Source of the DNA: Saccoglossus kowalevskii
Lineage: Eukaryota; Hemichordata; Enteropneusta; Harrimaniidae
Assembly: GCF_000003605.2 (NCBI RefSeq)
Contig: NW_003140812.1
Span: 1,289,634-1,310,057 of the forward strand
Length of the DNA stretch: 20,424 nt
Direction of reading: 5' to 3'
Shown here piece after piece: positions 9,172 through 18,777 of this stretch. The position numbers and the translations under genes were made by a program. The notes beneath the pieces are model-generated. The model was not told the DNA's origin, searched no databases, and worked only from the letters and a program-made list of their open reading frames with translations. Each line of letters starts with the position of its first letter. The first letter of the stretch is position 1.

Positions 9172-10109
9172 AAATTGCGAAAGTGAGGGAAGGTTCACAT
9201 TTTTAGCAAACAGACTAATTATTGCATTATTCGCAGCCCGATATATTATTGTGCAGTCTGGACAGGATAATGTCATTGGAAATAAAATGTTTGTATGCAT
9301 GAATAATAAATAATTTTGTACAACTAAGTGCTAGGTCATAACTGTAATGTGATTCCATTGATGGCGTATGTATCAAGGAACATCATAGAAACTACAGATG
9401 TGCAGATTCAGACATACGACGAGAAATTATAAAACGAATTGATTTGGTATTAAATCCTGAAAAATTTGGGACACTGTACGCTCGTATTGAAGGTCATTGT
9501 GTTTAATCACCAAATCAAACATATTTATAATTGTTGTAATCACTAAAACCTACTCTACCATATTTAGGACAGGCTTTTAATTTGATATCAGGATTCTGTT
9601 GGATAAAATTTCTCGTGAACTGCACAAATCCCAAATTGTGCTTTTATGATCCAAGTAGGATTGCAACTTTAACGACAAAAATGCCCTTCAATCGGTATTA
9701 TAACTGTAATAAATGTCCATGTTTCTTAATGTTACGCAATAATAATCTGGATGTAAAACTCCCGTGTTTTATTTGATACTTTACGTACCAATCGTAGTTT
9801 CCATTAAACAGTAATCGGTATTAGATACGAATTTCAGAACTTTTAGTATGTTATGAATGAGAAATATAACAATAAGACGCACTATGTTGTGTTTGTATTA
9901 CAAATTACCTGTGATCATGGCGCTGAAAGACCGCGTTAGTGTTTTTAAAAACATCGGAAATGCTCAAATAGTTACAAAATAGCAACCAAGGTATTCGACA
10001 ACTCACTAGAAAATGTGACATAGAAGCGCATAGGTGAGAACATCATCATAGAGGTCTTCAAGTAATTCAATTCAGTTTAGGTAGATTAGTGGGGAAAAAG
10101 TTATACTAA
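9171..10109. other. No gene seen
   Basis: A+T-rich sequence without recognisable coding, RNA or repeat structure. One 64-codon frame near 9582-9776 has a few cysteines but no familiar spacing. Confidence 0.45.
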
Positions 10110-10136
10110 TGAAATAAATCAATAATAATAATAATA
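10110..10136 (+). mobile_element. Probable LINE-like 3' tail
   Basis: TGAAATAAATC is followed at once by an (AAT)n tract (10121-10136), with AATAAA at 10113-10118. This closely copies the junction of the LINE at 489-517, where CTGAAATAAAACC is followed by the ATA tail. The upstream 100 bases show no obvious similarity to that element's 3' UTR, so this may be a different subfamily, a highly truncated copy, or a microsatellite that happened to grow beside an AATAAA. Confidence 0.35.
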
Positions 10137-10367
10137 GAAAAACGTTCTACAATAGTTCACGAATATAGTAATATACGATTCACATGTCTACATAACGTGG
10201 CGGTACGAATAATGTTAGGCGTGTGATCTTTAAATAAATTGCCATTGTTATCATCATGTCGGTAAAGCAATCGATCTGAGATAAATGTGCATTAAATACA
10301 TACAAGCAATGTGGTGGTTGTCTTGGAAATCAGACATTCGCGAACTATACTAAGTGTATCTACACAG

Positions 10368-10580
10368 GCCTGTGATTTACAACATTGCCATGAAAGTTGT
10401 CAGCATTCCACACGATCGAATAGTGGTTGCTTTCATAAATGCTTACAATTGAAGTCGTGTTTTTTTATACGAGTTCTATGTGAGCTTTACAACAATTCTA
10501 ACGCGAACTGTACAACGTCAGTGACGGTTTTGATGTTCAAATATAGTTTTTATCTTGTTTATTATGTACATTCCGTGTGA
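10368..10580 (+). CDS. Candidate partial exon: cysteine-rich, PAN/apple-like
   Basis: An open frame follows a plausible splice acceptor (TACTAAG branch-like motif at 10349-10355, then TGTATCTACACAG ending at 10367) and runs to a TGA at 10578-10580. Counting from GCC at 10368, eight cysteines are spaced C-x4-C-x3-C-x9-C-x3-C-x5-C-x6-C-x9-C. The inner C-x3-C-x5-C, then CELYNNS after six residues, resembles the core of PAN/apple modules (often C-x3-C-x5-C, later CxL). Such modules bind proteins or sugars and usually occur in secreted or membrane multidomain proteins. Against this, the x6 gap is shorter than usual and the segment after residue 50 (VTVLMFKYSFYLVYYV) is hydrophobic and not module-like. 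An alternative acceptor is the AG at 10332-10333. No convincing donor was fixed, so the right end is only the stop. It may be a true exon, a dead exon, or chance. Confidence 0.27.
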   Translation, partial: ACDLQHCHESCQHSTRSNSGCFHKCLQLKSCFFIRVLCELYNNSNANCTTSVTVLMFKYSFYLVYYVHSV

Positions 10581-11253
10581 TAAGATTATGTTGTATTTAT
10601 TGAACAATTGAATGATCCCTTCCCGCAAATTCAAATGATGGCGGCTAATGACCGATCATTGATAAAAACGCTAAAACAAAACTCGGTGACTTGATAATAC
10701 ATGTTTGCAATTATATATGACAAATTTTGTCACGATTGTAATTGTATGAGTAGTTTTAATTTATGAAATTAGTTTTCAAATATACTACGTTGTTCTGCGT
10801 TTAGTACTAGGCCCCAAACGTAAATAATACACAGCAAGGTTAATTCCATCTGTCAACTGAAATCGATAACAATTTTGCGCTTACGGACATAGTGCGTAAT
10901 AAAGTACGTTGCGACCATCGGGACCTAGGATTCGTTTTCTTGTTTTAATGCTTGCTGATTACTTATTGAATGTATTTATATTAACTGTACATGTATCGAG
11001 GTTTGTTCAGTACAGTGACAGTAAACTGTTTTCAAGGACGGTGTTTCTGTATTCAAATCATATATGGGACACGTACTTACGATTCTAGAATTAACTATGT
11101 TGAAAAAATAGGTGCTAAACTTATAATGTGATGAATATAATATGAAATGTCGAGATCATATTATGTGTATTAAACTTCTGTGTCATATTTTTAATTTGTT
11201 TTATTCAATTAATTGATCGGTCACTTCGATGTGCTATGTAATTAATGGCCTTA
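10581..11253. other. No gene seen
   Basis: A+T-rich stretch with no recognisable feature. It separates the candidate exon from the short repeat at 11254. Confidence 0.45.
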
Positions 11254-11339
11254 GACGTCAATGGCCGGTGGGATCTCGTTGAGAGCGAGGAAGCAACGGG
11301 ACTTGTTTCGCCCCGTAAATAGCGTTATATTTCTTCGCG
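11254..11339 (+). repeat. Possible short dispersed repeat, copy 1
   Basis: Over 56 bases (11254-11309) this matches 17102-17157 without gaps at about 39 positions, with a shared ATC-x-CGTTGAG and a shared TGTTTC at the end. Similarity resumes after an indel with GTAAATAG, TTAT and TTCGC (11315-11336). Both copies begin with a codon-like ATGG, and in that frame both read M-x3-I-x-LRAR-x2-R-x2-F, with four synonymous differences. That might mean a shared coding origin. The match is borderline for a 20-kb self-comparison. Confidence 0.35.
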
Positions 11340-11507
11340 TCACCGCGTCCACTGTTCTGCAGAATTATGTAATCATTGAATTTGACACAGTAGATGCGAT
11401 TACGGTAGGAAATGGATCACTACTTGAGGGGAAAACACGAGCATCATACTTCGCTCATTCCCGACGAGATCTTGGTGACAATGTTCGTATAAGGTCTATT
11501 CATAGTA

Positions 11508-11527
11508 CCCCCCCCCCCAAAAAAAAA
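11508..11527 (+). repeat. Homopolymer junction: C run then A run
   Basis: Eleven C bases (11508-11518) are followed directly by nine A bases (11519-11527). An A run at the end of the region that starts near 11254 might be a retroposed tail, but no flanking target duplication was found. The length is likely to vary between individuals and to be error-prone in sequencing. Confidence 0.85.
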
Positions 11528-11958
11528 TAGGTTATGAAAATAATAAACATCTGTGTTAACGTTGTATTCCTATTTTATCTTGCAATTGGTTTAATCTGGT
11601 GTATATTGATTCAATATGTAAACAGTACACTGGGATCTTTTTTATCAAATATAAATAGGTTAATTGAAATGAACATTCATATAAAATTCGTTCAGTCTGG
11701 CTGCATTCACATACTCAAACTGATGTGTTACACTTAAGCAAATAAACTTGTTGTCACAACGTACTATGGTGATATGCATTTTTTTTAAATAAAACAAATA
11801 AAAACAGATGTACATTCATTGATGTTCTTATTGCCTGTTTTCTATTGCATTCCACCGTTGTATTGCGTGCATACAATCAATCAGTCGGGAAACTCGCCTG
11901 GTTTGGGTAACGTAAATAGTTACCATGTTAAACAGTGTAATGATTTTGAAATATTCAT
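11528..11958. other. No gene seen
   Basis: A+T-rich. A 67-codon frame (11534-11737) includes a hydrophobic stretch near its start that looks like a membrane segment (NVVFLFYLAIGLIWCILI), but it has no recognised family and short hydrophobic frames are common in T-rich DNA. Confidence 0.4.
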
Positions 11959-12234
11959 TTAAAGGGCGGTGGTCGTCGCGCAATATGTGTTGATAAACAT
12001 GAATTTTCCCCGCAATTCAATGCGATATTCTAAGGGAAATCACAAGTATGAGTTTTGACCTGAGCGAGACGTGCACTAATTACCGCTGGTGACTTCTTCG
12101 AAATCTTCTATCACCCAAAAAATTACCTAGTTAAAGCTTGGTAACTTCTCATTTGTACTCGTTAGTCTGCTCCATATTTGTTCTTATGAGAGCCATACTC
12201 GCGCATGCGTGACGGGACAACCATCGCCCTTTAA
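11959..12234 (+). mobile_element. MITE copy B (inverted-repeat element, 276 bp)
   Basis: The left end begins TTAAAGGGCGGTGGTCGTC. The right end read backwards begins TTAAAGGGCGATGGTTGTC, so 17 of the first 19 bases match. Both ends overlap a TTAA (or TA) that may be the target duplication. Past the terminus the left end continues to CGCGCA and the right end to GCATGCGCG. There is no transposase. It is collinear with MITE A on the opposite strand: blocks 11986-12002 (15 of 17 matching), 12050-12095 (about 36 of 46) and 12122-12139 (17 of 18). Copy B has about 40 extra bases between the last block and its right end. The two copies are diverged relatives rather than a local duplication. Confidence 0.82.
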
Positions 12235-14008
12235 TGCATTACAACACCTAAACCATCCGTCTATTCTTCGACGCTCAAAAAAAATGATCGAATTCGCAAA
12301 AGTACGATGTAAAATGATATTTACTGAATAAATTATTGCTGTGTTGTTATACGATTCATGTAATACTGTTTAATAAATGAAAGATTCAATTGGCATTAGT
12401 TTCAGACAATTAGATTAGTCCACTCCTAATTGGGTAGGTATTCGAAAACGGAAACTCCAATATATGAATGCTGGACACGAGTTTCTTATGTGTTCTTCAA
12501 TCGACATGAAAAGCGGTAGTAAAACGTATTATGAAACATGCAACGTTCGATTCATGTGATATCTATTACTCCTATAACGGTCATCTAATCCATATAAAGC
12601 GACTTTCCTAATACTGTAAAATATCGCTACTATGTGACGGGAAATGTTATTTCTTTTGTCGGTGAAGGAAGTCTAATTGTGCGTGCTGCCTGCATTTTCC
12701 GATGTGACTCAGCAACACTTTTCTGTGAAATAAACAAAGACGTATACGACTATAAGTAACAATGTAATCGCCTCCAATATTGTAGCATTCAACATTATTA
12801 TTCGCCTTTGAATAGATTTCAACAGCTACGCGTTAAGAATAACCGAGCAATAAATGGAATCACGGTTAGTATGATAGAGTCGGCGTAATGAATCTCTTCG
12901 TATACTGGTTATGCTCCGTTGACAGAACGTGGTATCTATCGTGAAGTCATTTTAATGCGATTACATTGCAGAATGTTGTTTAGTTGAACACTTTGACACG
13001 CCAGAATTAATAATACGGTCAAATTGTAAAGTTTCGCCCTTGGACGGATCCTTAATGTGTTATGATTTTGCAATACACGATGTGCGCGCCAACCTGTCCT
13101 ATATAATTCACCATAGTTTTTGCACAACGGACTAGTTTGTATTTAATAATGACATTTCGAAAAACTTACAATATGGAAGTTGAATGAATACCTAAACATT
13201 GCATCGCTTTCGTTTCCTTTGACATTAAATATAATTTCTTGATATTGTGGCATAGTGACCTATTGAATTAGTATCCTCGTCGTTTCATTCTGGAATGTAT
13301 TGCAATTACGTTAATGTAATTTCCTGTCCCGTACAGCTATCATTGATATTAAAAATACTCTGTACGCATGGTACATTTTAAACAGATCGGCACAAAAATA
13401 ATGCTTTTATGTACACAATCAATATTAAATGTATCATAACCTGTATGCAATTGATATTTTTTAGATGCATATTAAAACATTCTTGAGGCATGTGCTTCGT
13501 TAAAAAATTAGTTTTTTTTTTGTTCACAGTAACTAAGGATGTATTACACGTACTTATATATTTCCTCGGTGACTATGCCTCATCTAACTTGCTGATAAAT
13601 ACAAGTTTGTCGATTTCACTACCATTATTGAAACTAGGATTTCCACTCAGCAACAAATGATTGATCTCTTTTCATGTCGTAATTTTATCGGTGAACTGAT
13701 TCATTCGTGATTCGGATTCACGACAAATGACACTGTCCTGTCACAATTGACAATTTTCGCTTCACACGGGGCTATAACAATTATGCCCATAGGAAGACCC
13801 CGCATTGTAAAAAAAATGAGGAATTGTAACAACTGTGAGAATCGATGTATTAAATTTGCGATATAATACTTTCGATTGATTTAGCGAACCATAGTTAGAA
13901 AATGATACCATTATGTGACTGTGGCGTTCCAGGAACCTAAATTAGCAAATAATCACAGAAGCGCATTTTAAATCATTTGTATAAGTGTGTACATATATGA
14001 CGGCTGAA

Positions 14009-14016
14009 TGACGTCA
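14009..14016. promoter_or_regulatory. CRE-like palindrome TGACGTCA
   Basis: A perfect match to the full CREB/ATF octamer. A single 8-bp site in 20 kb is not much above chance, and no promoter or transcript start is visible nearby, so function is only a possibility. Confidence 0.2.
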
Positions 14017-16167
14017 TCTGTAAGGCACATATGTCATGTGGTAATCGTGTTTTTTTTGGGTGACTTTGTGAAAACATAAATCATTGCTAGAAATTCAAAA
14101 TATATAAGTGCTTTCTCCCTGGTTACGTCACGCGTTATTTTAAAAGCATATATAATCCGAATTTTATTATGTCTCCGCGCACTGACTACCAACAGTCATA
14201 ACATCTTACGCAACGGTTAATTAAATGCTAGAGGTAACGGCCGCTTCATGCTGTCACATTGCGTACTTCCTGGATAAAAGCAGATTATGTCTCATAGTAC
14301 AGAAGTATACACCCCACTGTTCGCCTCATCAGACGTAATTGCCGTTCAGTGTGACTTAAGTATTAAGGGAACATTATTCGGTTCATACACCACACTATAG
14401 TAGTTTTATGTATCCCACCAACAGTGCAAAATTATAAGCCGGGCAATTTGAATTCTACAGATCAAACACCGTATTGCAGCGTTCATTTCTTTTTACAGCT
14501 CTGGTAAGTGTTATTGAGACTGGGGAAAGAGGATTGACAGATATGTTTGAGTAGTTTTTCGGGGTGTTGAATTACGTGTGTTAATTTACTAAACTAAGTT
14601 TCATATATTGTACAAATTTCAGTTTATTATGAATTCAATATTCTAGACAATAAAATATAAAAACGAGCTCAACTCTAGTGCTTACGTAATAAAGTGTACA
14701 ACTCGTTCCAAACACACTTCAGTTTCATAATCACGAGGCGGAAAATTCGCAGCTGCTCTCATAAGCGTGCTACCTCCGATGGCCCCTAGAATTCAATAAT
14801 GGATGCCTCTCTCAGTGAAAATCAATATTTCAATGAATCGTCCCTCTGTCAAAACGTCTCTTCAATTCAAATCACAGTATTCAATATCAGCTACAACCAA
14901 CTTAAGCTTTCACATAACACACTCAGTCACATATATTATTTTTAAAAAAAATGTTTCGCTACATTCACGAAAAAATGAAATGCTATTCCACCACACATGG
15001 GAAATGATCTTCCGGGAGTTGCACTACGACAATTAAAATTACCGAGCTGTCACGGAATAAACATGCATCAACAGTGTTTCGTTTTTTAAACATGCCGCTG
15101 CCATAGTTAGTTTATCATTTATATCCAATTCACAGATGAAATATTCCCAGTGAAGTCAAGAAAGATGATTAAACCCTCGTAAATGTTTTTTTCACATACG
15201 ACTTTTAATTGTCGGTTACAATTTTACAGCTGTGATACGTCACAATAATTTACAAGATGGAAAATGATTTTTATTTCAAAGACATCAACACCTAACACAG
15301 AGGTTGAATTTATACGTCACAAACGTCGCAGTGAGCTCCGTGTTCTAGTCTCAGGATGGATAATGCATTTGTTTTATTTCGCCTCACTATCATGTAGCGA
15401 AAGTAATGTAATTTTCAAAACGACCATTCTCATAAAACTCATTCATTTCACGATTAATACCACGTGGTCAATAAAAAACTAAATGAATAGAAAACACTGC
15501 TCCAGGGGATTAATTAATAACACATTTACAATTATTACCATCGTATATGTCGTAACTGAATAATCTTCTACTAAGATTATGTAATGAAAGGTAATAATAT
15601 ATATTAGAACAATGAAGAGTCGGGATTTATAATTGCTAGCATGAACCTTAGACGCGATTAAATTCTTGTTACTTCTGTGATCTCTCATTGCAGTTAAAGG
15701 TACACATTTATATATATAATATAAAAGATATAAACTTGTAGAAGAACAAGAACAATTTAACGAAACCTTAGTGTACCAAGATATTTAAATGTCCACTCTT
15801 TTCCTAATCTACTTAAAAATACTATACGGATATGACTGTATTACAAAATGACACAGTACTGATATAAATAGAAAGATGCACATTTGTCATAAGACGTCAA
15901 ATGCAGATTATGGGTGATGAATTATCAATATTGGAATGTAATTACGCATGCGTGCATATTAAGTGTTTTTGTGTGTTTTTTTACAAAATAGCGATGGATT
16001 TGTCGCCTACTTTCAACAATAAATTGAAATGTGTATATGTGTTGTAAATATATAATTGTGACACCAGTTGAGATTACATGCCGGTAAATATGTAGTGGAA
16101 GATTGTACGTTATAAATGGTTAACGTTGGTTCTGTTGTCCAGGTTTTAACATAAATTGTGGGATGGA

Positions 16168-16252
16168 ATGCTTAGTACAAAAACAGCATGCTTAACGTCG
16201 CCGGCCGACGATATCATGCTTTGTTATATCATGCTTCATTTGTAGCATGTTT
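16168..16252. repeat. Cluster of ATGCTT motifs around a small hairpin
   Basis: ATGCTTA occurs at 16168 and 16188, ATATCATGCTT at 16211 and 16226, and a variant, GCATGTTT, at 16245. The last three are exactly 15 bases apart by their CATG cores (16215, 16230, 16245). Between the second and third lies CGTCGCCGGCCGACG (16196-16210), with 5-bp arms and a GCCGGC core, which is strikingly G+C-rich for its surroundings. It could be a short decayed tandem repeat or a cluster of binding sites. Confidence 0.4.
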
Positions 16253-17101
16253 GAGCAGATATACACGTCATATGCTGATTGGGAACAGTAGTTATTCCTA
16301 CGCTTACTCCGACTCTTCGTAGAGCTGAACTAATGTGTACTAAATACAATGCTACAGGCGTGTCTCTCTGATTGAGTTATTTCCAATTGCAACCACAAAA
16401 CCATCGTAATTTAATTGAGTCAGTAAACAAGTTTTTGGTCGTAGATAAATATTACTTGTGTTTATGTTAATACGCATAATTATATACACTGTAACGCACA
16501 CTAATACAATTGTGACGTAGAACATTTTCTGTTTCTTTGTTTTTTGTTCGTCCAGTGAATCAAAAGCATGTTCAGTATAATATATTCTCAAATGCTTGTT
16601 CTTTTTATTTGACAATGAGTAACCAATAAAATATAAACGAAGGTAAATTATTACTACAAGGTATTTATTGATAGTGCGTTGTGAAATCGTGTTGGAGCAC
16701 GTTCACACTTATCATTCACGTAATGTGTATTTGAAAAACTTGGTCTCGCGGTGTCGTTTCTTGTTATCGTTTTCATCTTTCATACTAAATAAATCGTGAA
16801 CAACAACTTGTAATGTAACAAACACTTATATAAACACTTCACGTCGACTGCCTTTATTTATAATTGGATCGAGATGTTCCCACACGTACCTATCATCGTC
16901 TGAAGTAGGTTTCACCATAATTTATAACTATGAGGGTAGGAGCGCATGAACAGTGGTAGAAAACGTGCAGTGCGTGCCTGGACCATGGCAGAGAATGTTC
17001 CTTTGAGTGCGCTGTCCGTCATGTTTGTCGCGTCTACTCAAAAATTGACACGCATATTTAAAACAAAAAAGTATTATGCTTTTTTTTCTAAATAGAAACC
17101 A

Positions 17102-17216
17102 GGCGTAAATGGTCGCCGTGATCGCGTTGAGGGCAAGAGATCCAAGAGGGGTGTTTCATTATCATTTTGCCGTTGCGCCCTCTGTTTCAAAGTCGCTGTA
17201 AATAGAATTATTCGCC
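17102..17216 (+). repeat. Possible short dispersed repeat, copy 2
   Basis: Same-strand partner of 11254-11339. The ungapped 56-base core is 17102-17157; GTAAATAG at 17198-17205 and TTATTCGCC after it resume the match following about 40 extra bases. This copy contains GGGCAAGAGATCC and is G+C-richer than its flanks. Homology is suggested, not proven. Confidence 0.33.
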
Positions 17217-18675
17217 TTAGTGATTGCGTGTAAAGGCAATTGAAGTCACATACATACATATGGTGAAATATCAATAAGGCTAGCAATGAAAAAAATGAAT
17301 AAACATACGATAATAAATCAATGTAATCTAATATAGACTTCCGCCAATGTAGTTGAAAAAACAACATACATCCATGTACGTATCTGTAACACAAAACGAC
17401 TACTTAGGACTTAGTCATAAAAGATAACGACAGCTTCAACCGACGGAATACAGTTACATAAAATATCCATATATTTATGACATCAATGATATTAAATCAA
17501 AAACACATTTCTCAATTTCACATTTCAACGCCGACGACCATGTCAACGATGACGTATGTTTAAATTATACGTGTGTCTAGGGTTCTACTATTAATATCTA
17601 TGGCAGTTTGACGCCATTGCAAAACTACATAACTTTTTTCCACTATATCAACGTCGAATATTTTTTCGGTTGTACAAATTCATGGCATTTATGTCAGTTA
17701 ATTGCATAGCTGAATAGCTGAGCTGATATATGTATATACCAAATAAACTTGTTCAGCATAATGTTTTAAATGAGTTTTCCTCTGAATATTCGGTTTAGTT
17801 CAAACGACAAACTAAGATATATAATTTTGAATAGCATCACACTGAATACTTATCAAATCTAGATAGATTAAACTTAAACTAATAGATATATGGATATAAG
17901 TAAACATTTTGCATGGAAAAAATACTGTTATTTTCAGGCAGTCAAAATAACATGAAAAAAATATTGAGGTCCAACGAAAGTTTCTAGATATGAAATATCA
18001 GTTTTTATCATAAATGACAAAAATATTCACCAGAATTAATGATTTTGAAATATCGTCGCGAAGTTAACAAAACTTCGAGAGGTCAGCCTGAGATACCTAT
18101 ATAATCATTGTCAAAGCAGTCAAACCTGCAATCAAAACTATAAATTTAAAGATATGTCCACGAAAAGTGGTTGAAAGCACACTAAACTCGTGTCAGTTAT
18201 GCTTTAGGAAGTCCGCTATGCAAAAATAGTCTCGTTGTTTATCGAACGTTACATAGACATGTGCTTTAACTAGTGTCGAAGCAAATGTTTGAGTCAACGA
18301 AGACAAATGCGAGGGATTGTGCGCAAATTTGCAATCACGAATAACGTCGCCACGGTTCTTCTCCGGTGGTTCGAAAATAGGACGGAAAAATCAATCACCA
18401 TTGAACAAATTAAATTAAAACCAAATGTCACCATTGACATTACGTACAAGACTCTTTATACAATAGTCCACGATGTAACCTTTGCCATATTATGATTCCA
18501 CGTCAATAGGGCTTGACGTGTCCAGGAGAAACGATAATGAATACTGAAAGATACGATGCTGCGTTAGTTTAATGTCCCAACTGATTACACGAAAGGGGAT
18601 ATGGTTCTTTCAAATGTTTACTATCCTGGCGCATTTCGGTGCTTGGCAGCGACGCGGGATAATGCAATAAATTAG
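17217..18675. other. No gene seen
   Basis: A+T-rich stretch. Contains a small hairpin at 18059-18077 and a 68-codon frame at 18289-18495 (basic, starting at a non-ATG codon) with no recognised family. Confidence 0.45.
18059..18077. repeat. Small perfect hairpin (7-bp arms, 5-base loop)
   Basis: CGAAGTT at 18059-18065, loop AACAA, AACTTCG at 18071-18077. No flanking context suggests a role. Confidence 0.35.
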
Positions 18676-18777
18676 CTTTACACTGTATCTCCTAGATACG
18701 GGAATCAGCCGCATTACCTCGTGTGTTTTCGAGAAAAGCTATTTCTCCAAAGAAAAGCAATCAGATCTATTACGTGA
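18676..18777 (+). pseudogene. Probable LINE reverse-transcriptase C-terminal scrap
   Basis: Between a TAG (18673-18675) and a TGA (18775-18777) the frame reads 33 codons including YGNQPHYL and KLFLQRKAIRSI. The order WGN-like step, then YL, then LF-x-LQ(K/R)(K/R)AIR-x-I is a familiar signature near the end of CR1/L2/RTE-type reverse transcriptases (from memory). Flanking frames carry no clear continuation, so the piece is old and broken. It is a different part or type of protein from the remnant at 2-396, which lacks this motif. The motif is short, so chance cannot be excluded. Confidence 0.35.

Larger units (their letters stand above)
12235..17101. other. Long gene-free stretch, A+T-rich
   Basis: About 4.9 kb without recognisable genes. 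Items seen are a full CRE octamer at 14009-14016, a CGTCACGCG motif near 14126, small hairpins near 13705-13740 (TCGTGA/TCACGA and TGACA/TGTCA), a CCACGTGG palindrome near 15462, an ACGCATGCGT palindrome near 15944, the ATGCTT cluster at 16168-16252, and T runs near 13511, 14050 and 17079. Open frames (63-87 codons) show no known motif. Confidence 0.45.

Noticed and set aside
8961..9300. Poly-leucine (plus) and poly-isoleucine (minus) open frames
   Set aside because: They are translations of the TTA microsatellite and carry no independent coding signal.
10621..10700. CCCGCAAATTCAAATG and CTCGGTGACTTG resembling internal pieces of MITE B
   Set aside because: The words are short, their spacing differs from the MITE, and no TTAAAGGGCG terminus lies nearby.
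12606..12628. TAATACTGT start resembling the seed end of an animal microRNA (miR-8 family)
   Set aside because: The match stops after nine bases and there is no flanking hairpin.
15935..15960. ACGCATGCGT palindrome similar to the subterminal part of the MITEs
   Set aside because: No TTTAAAGGGCG terminus or other MITE block is present; a short alternating purine-pyrimidine palindrome alone is not evidence.
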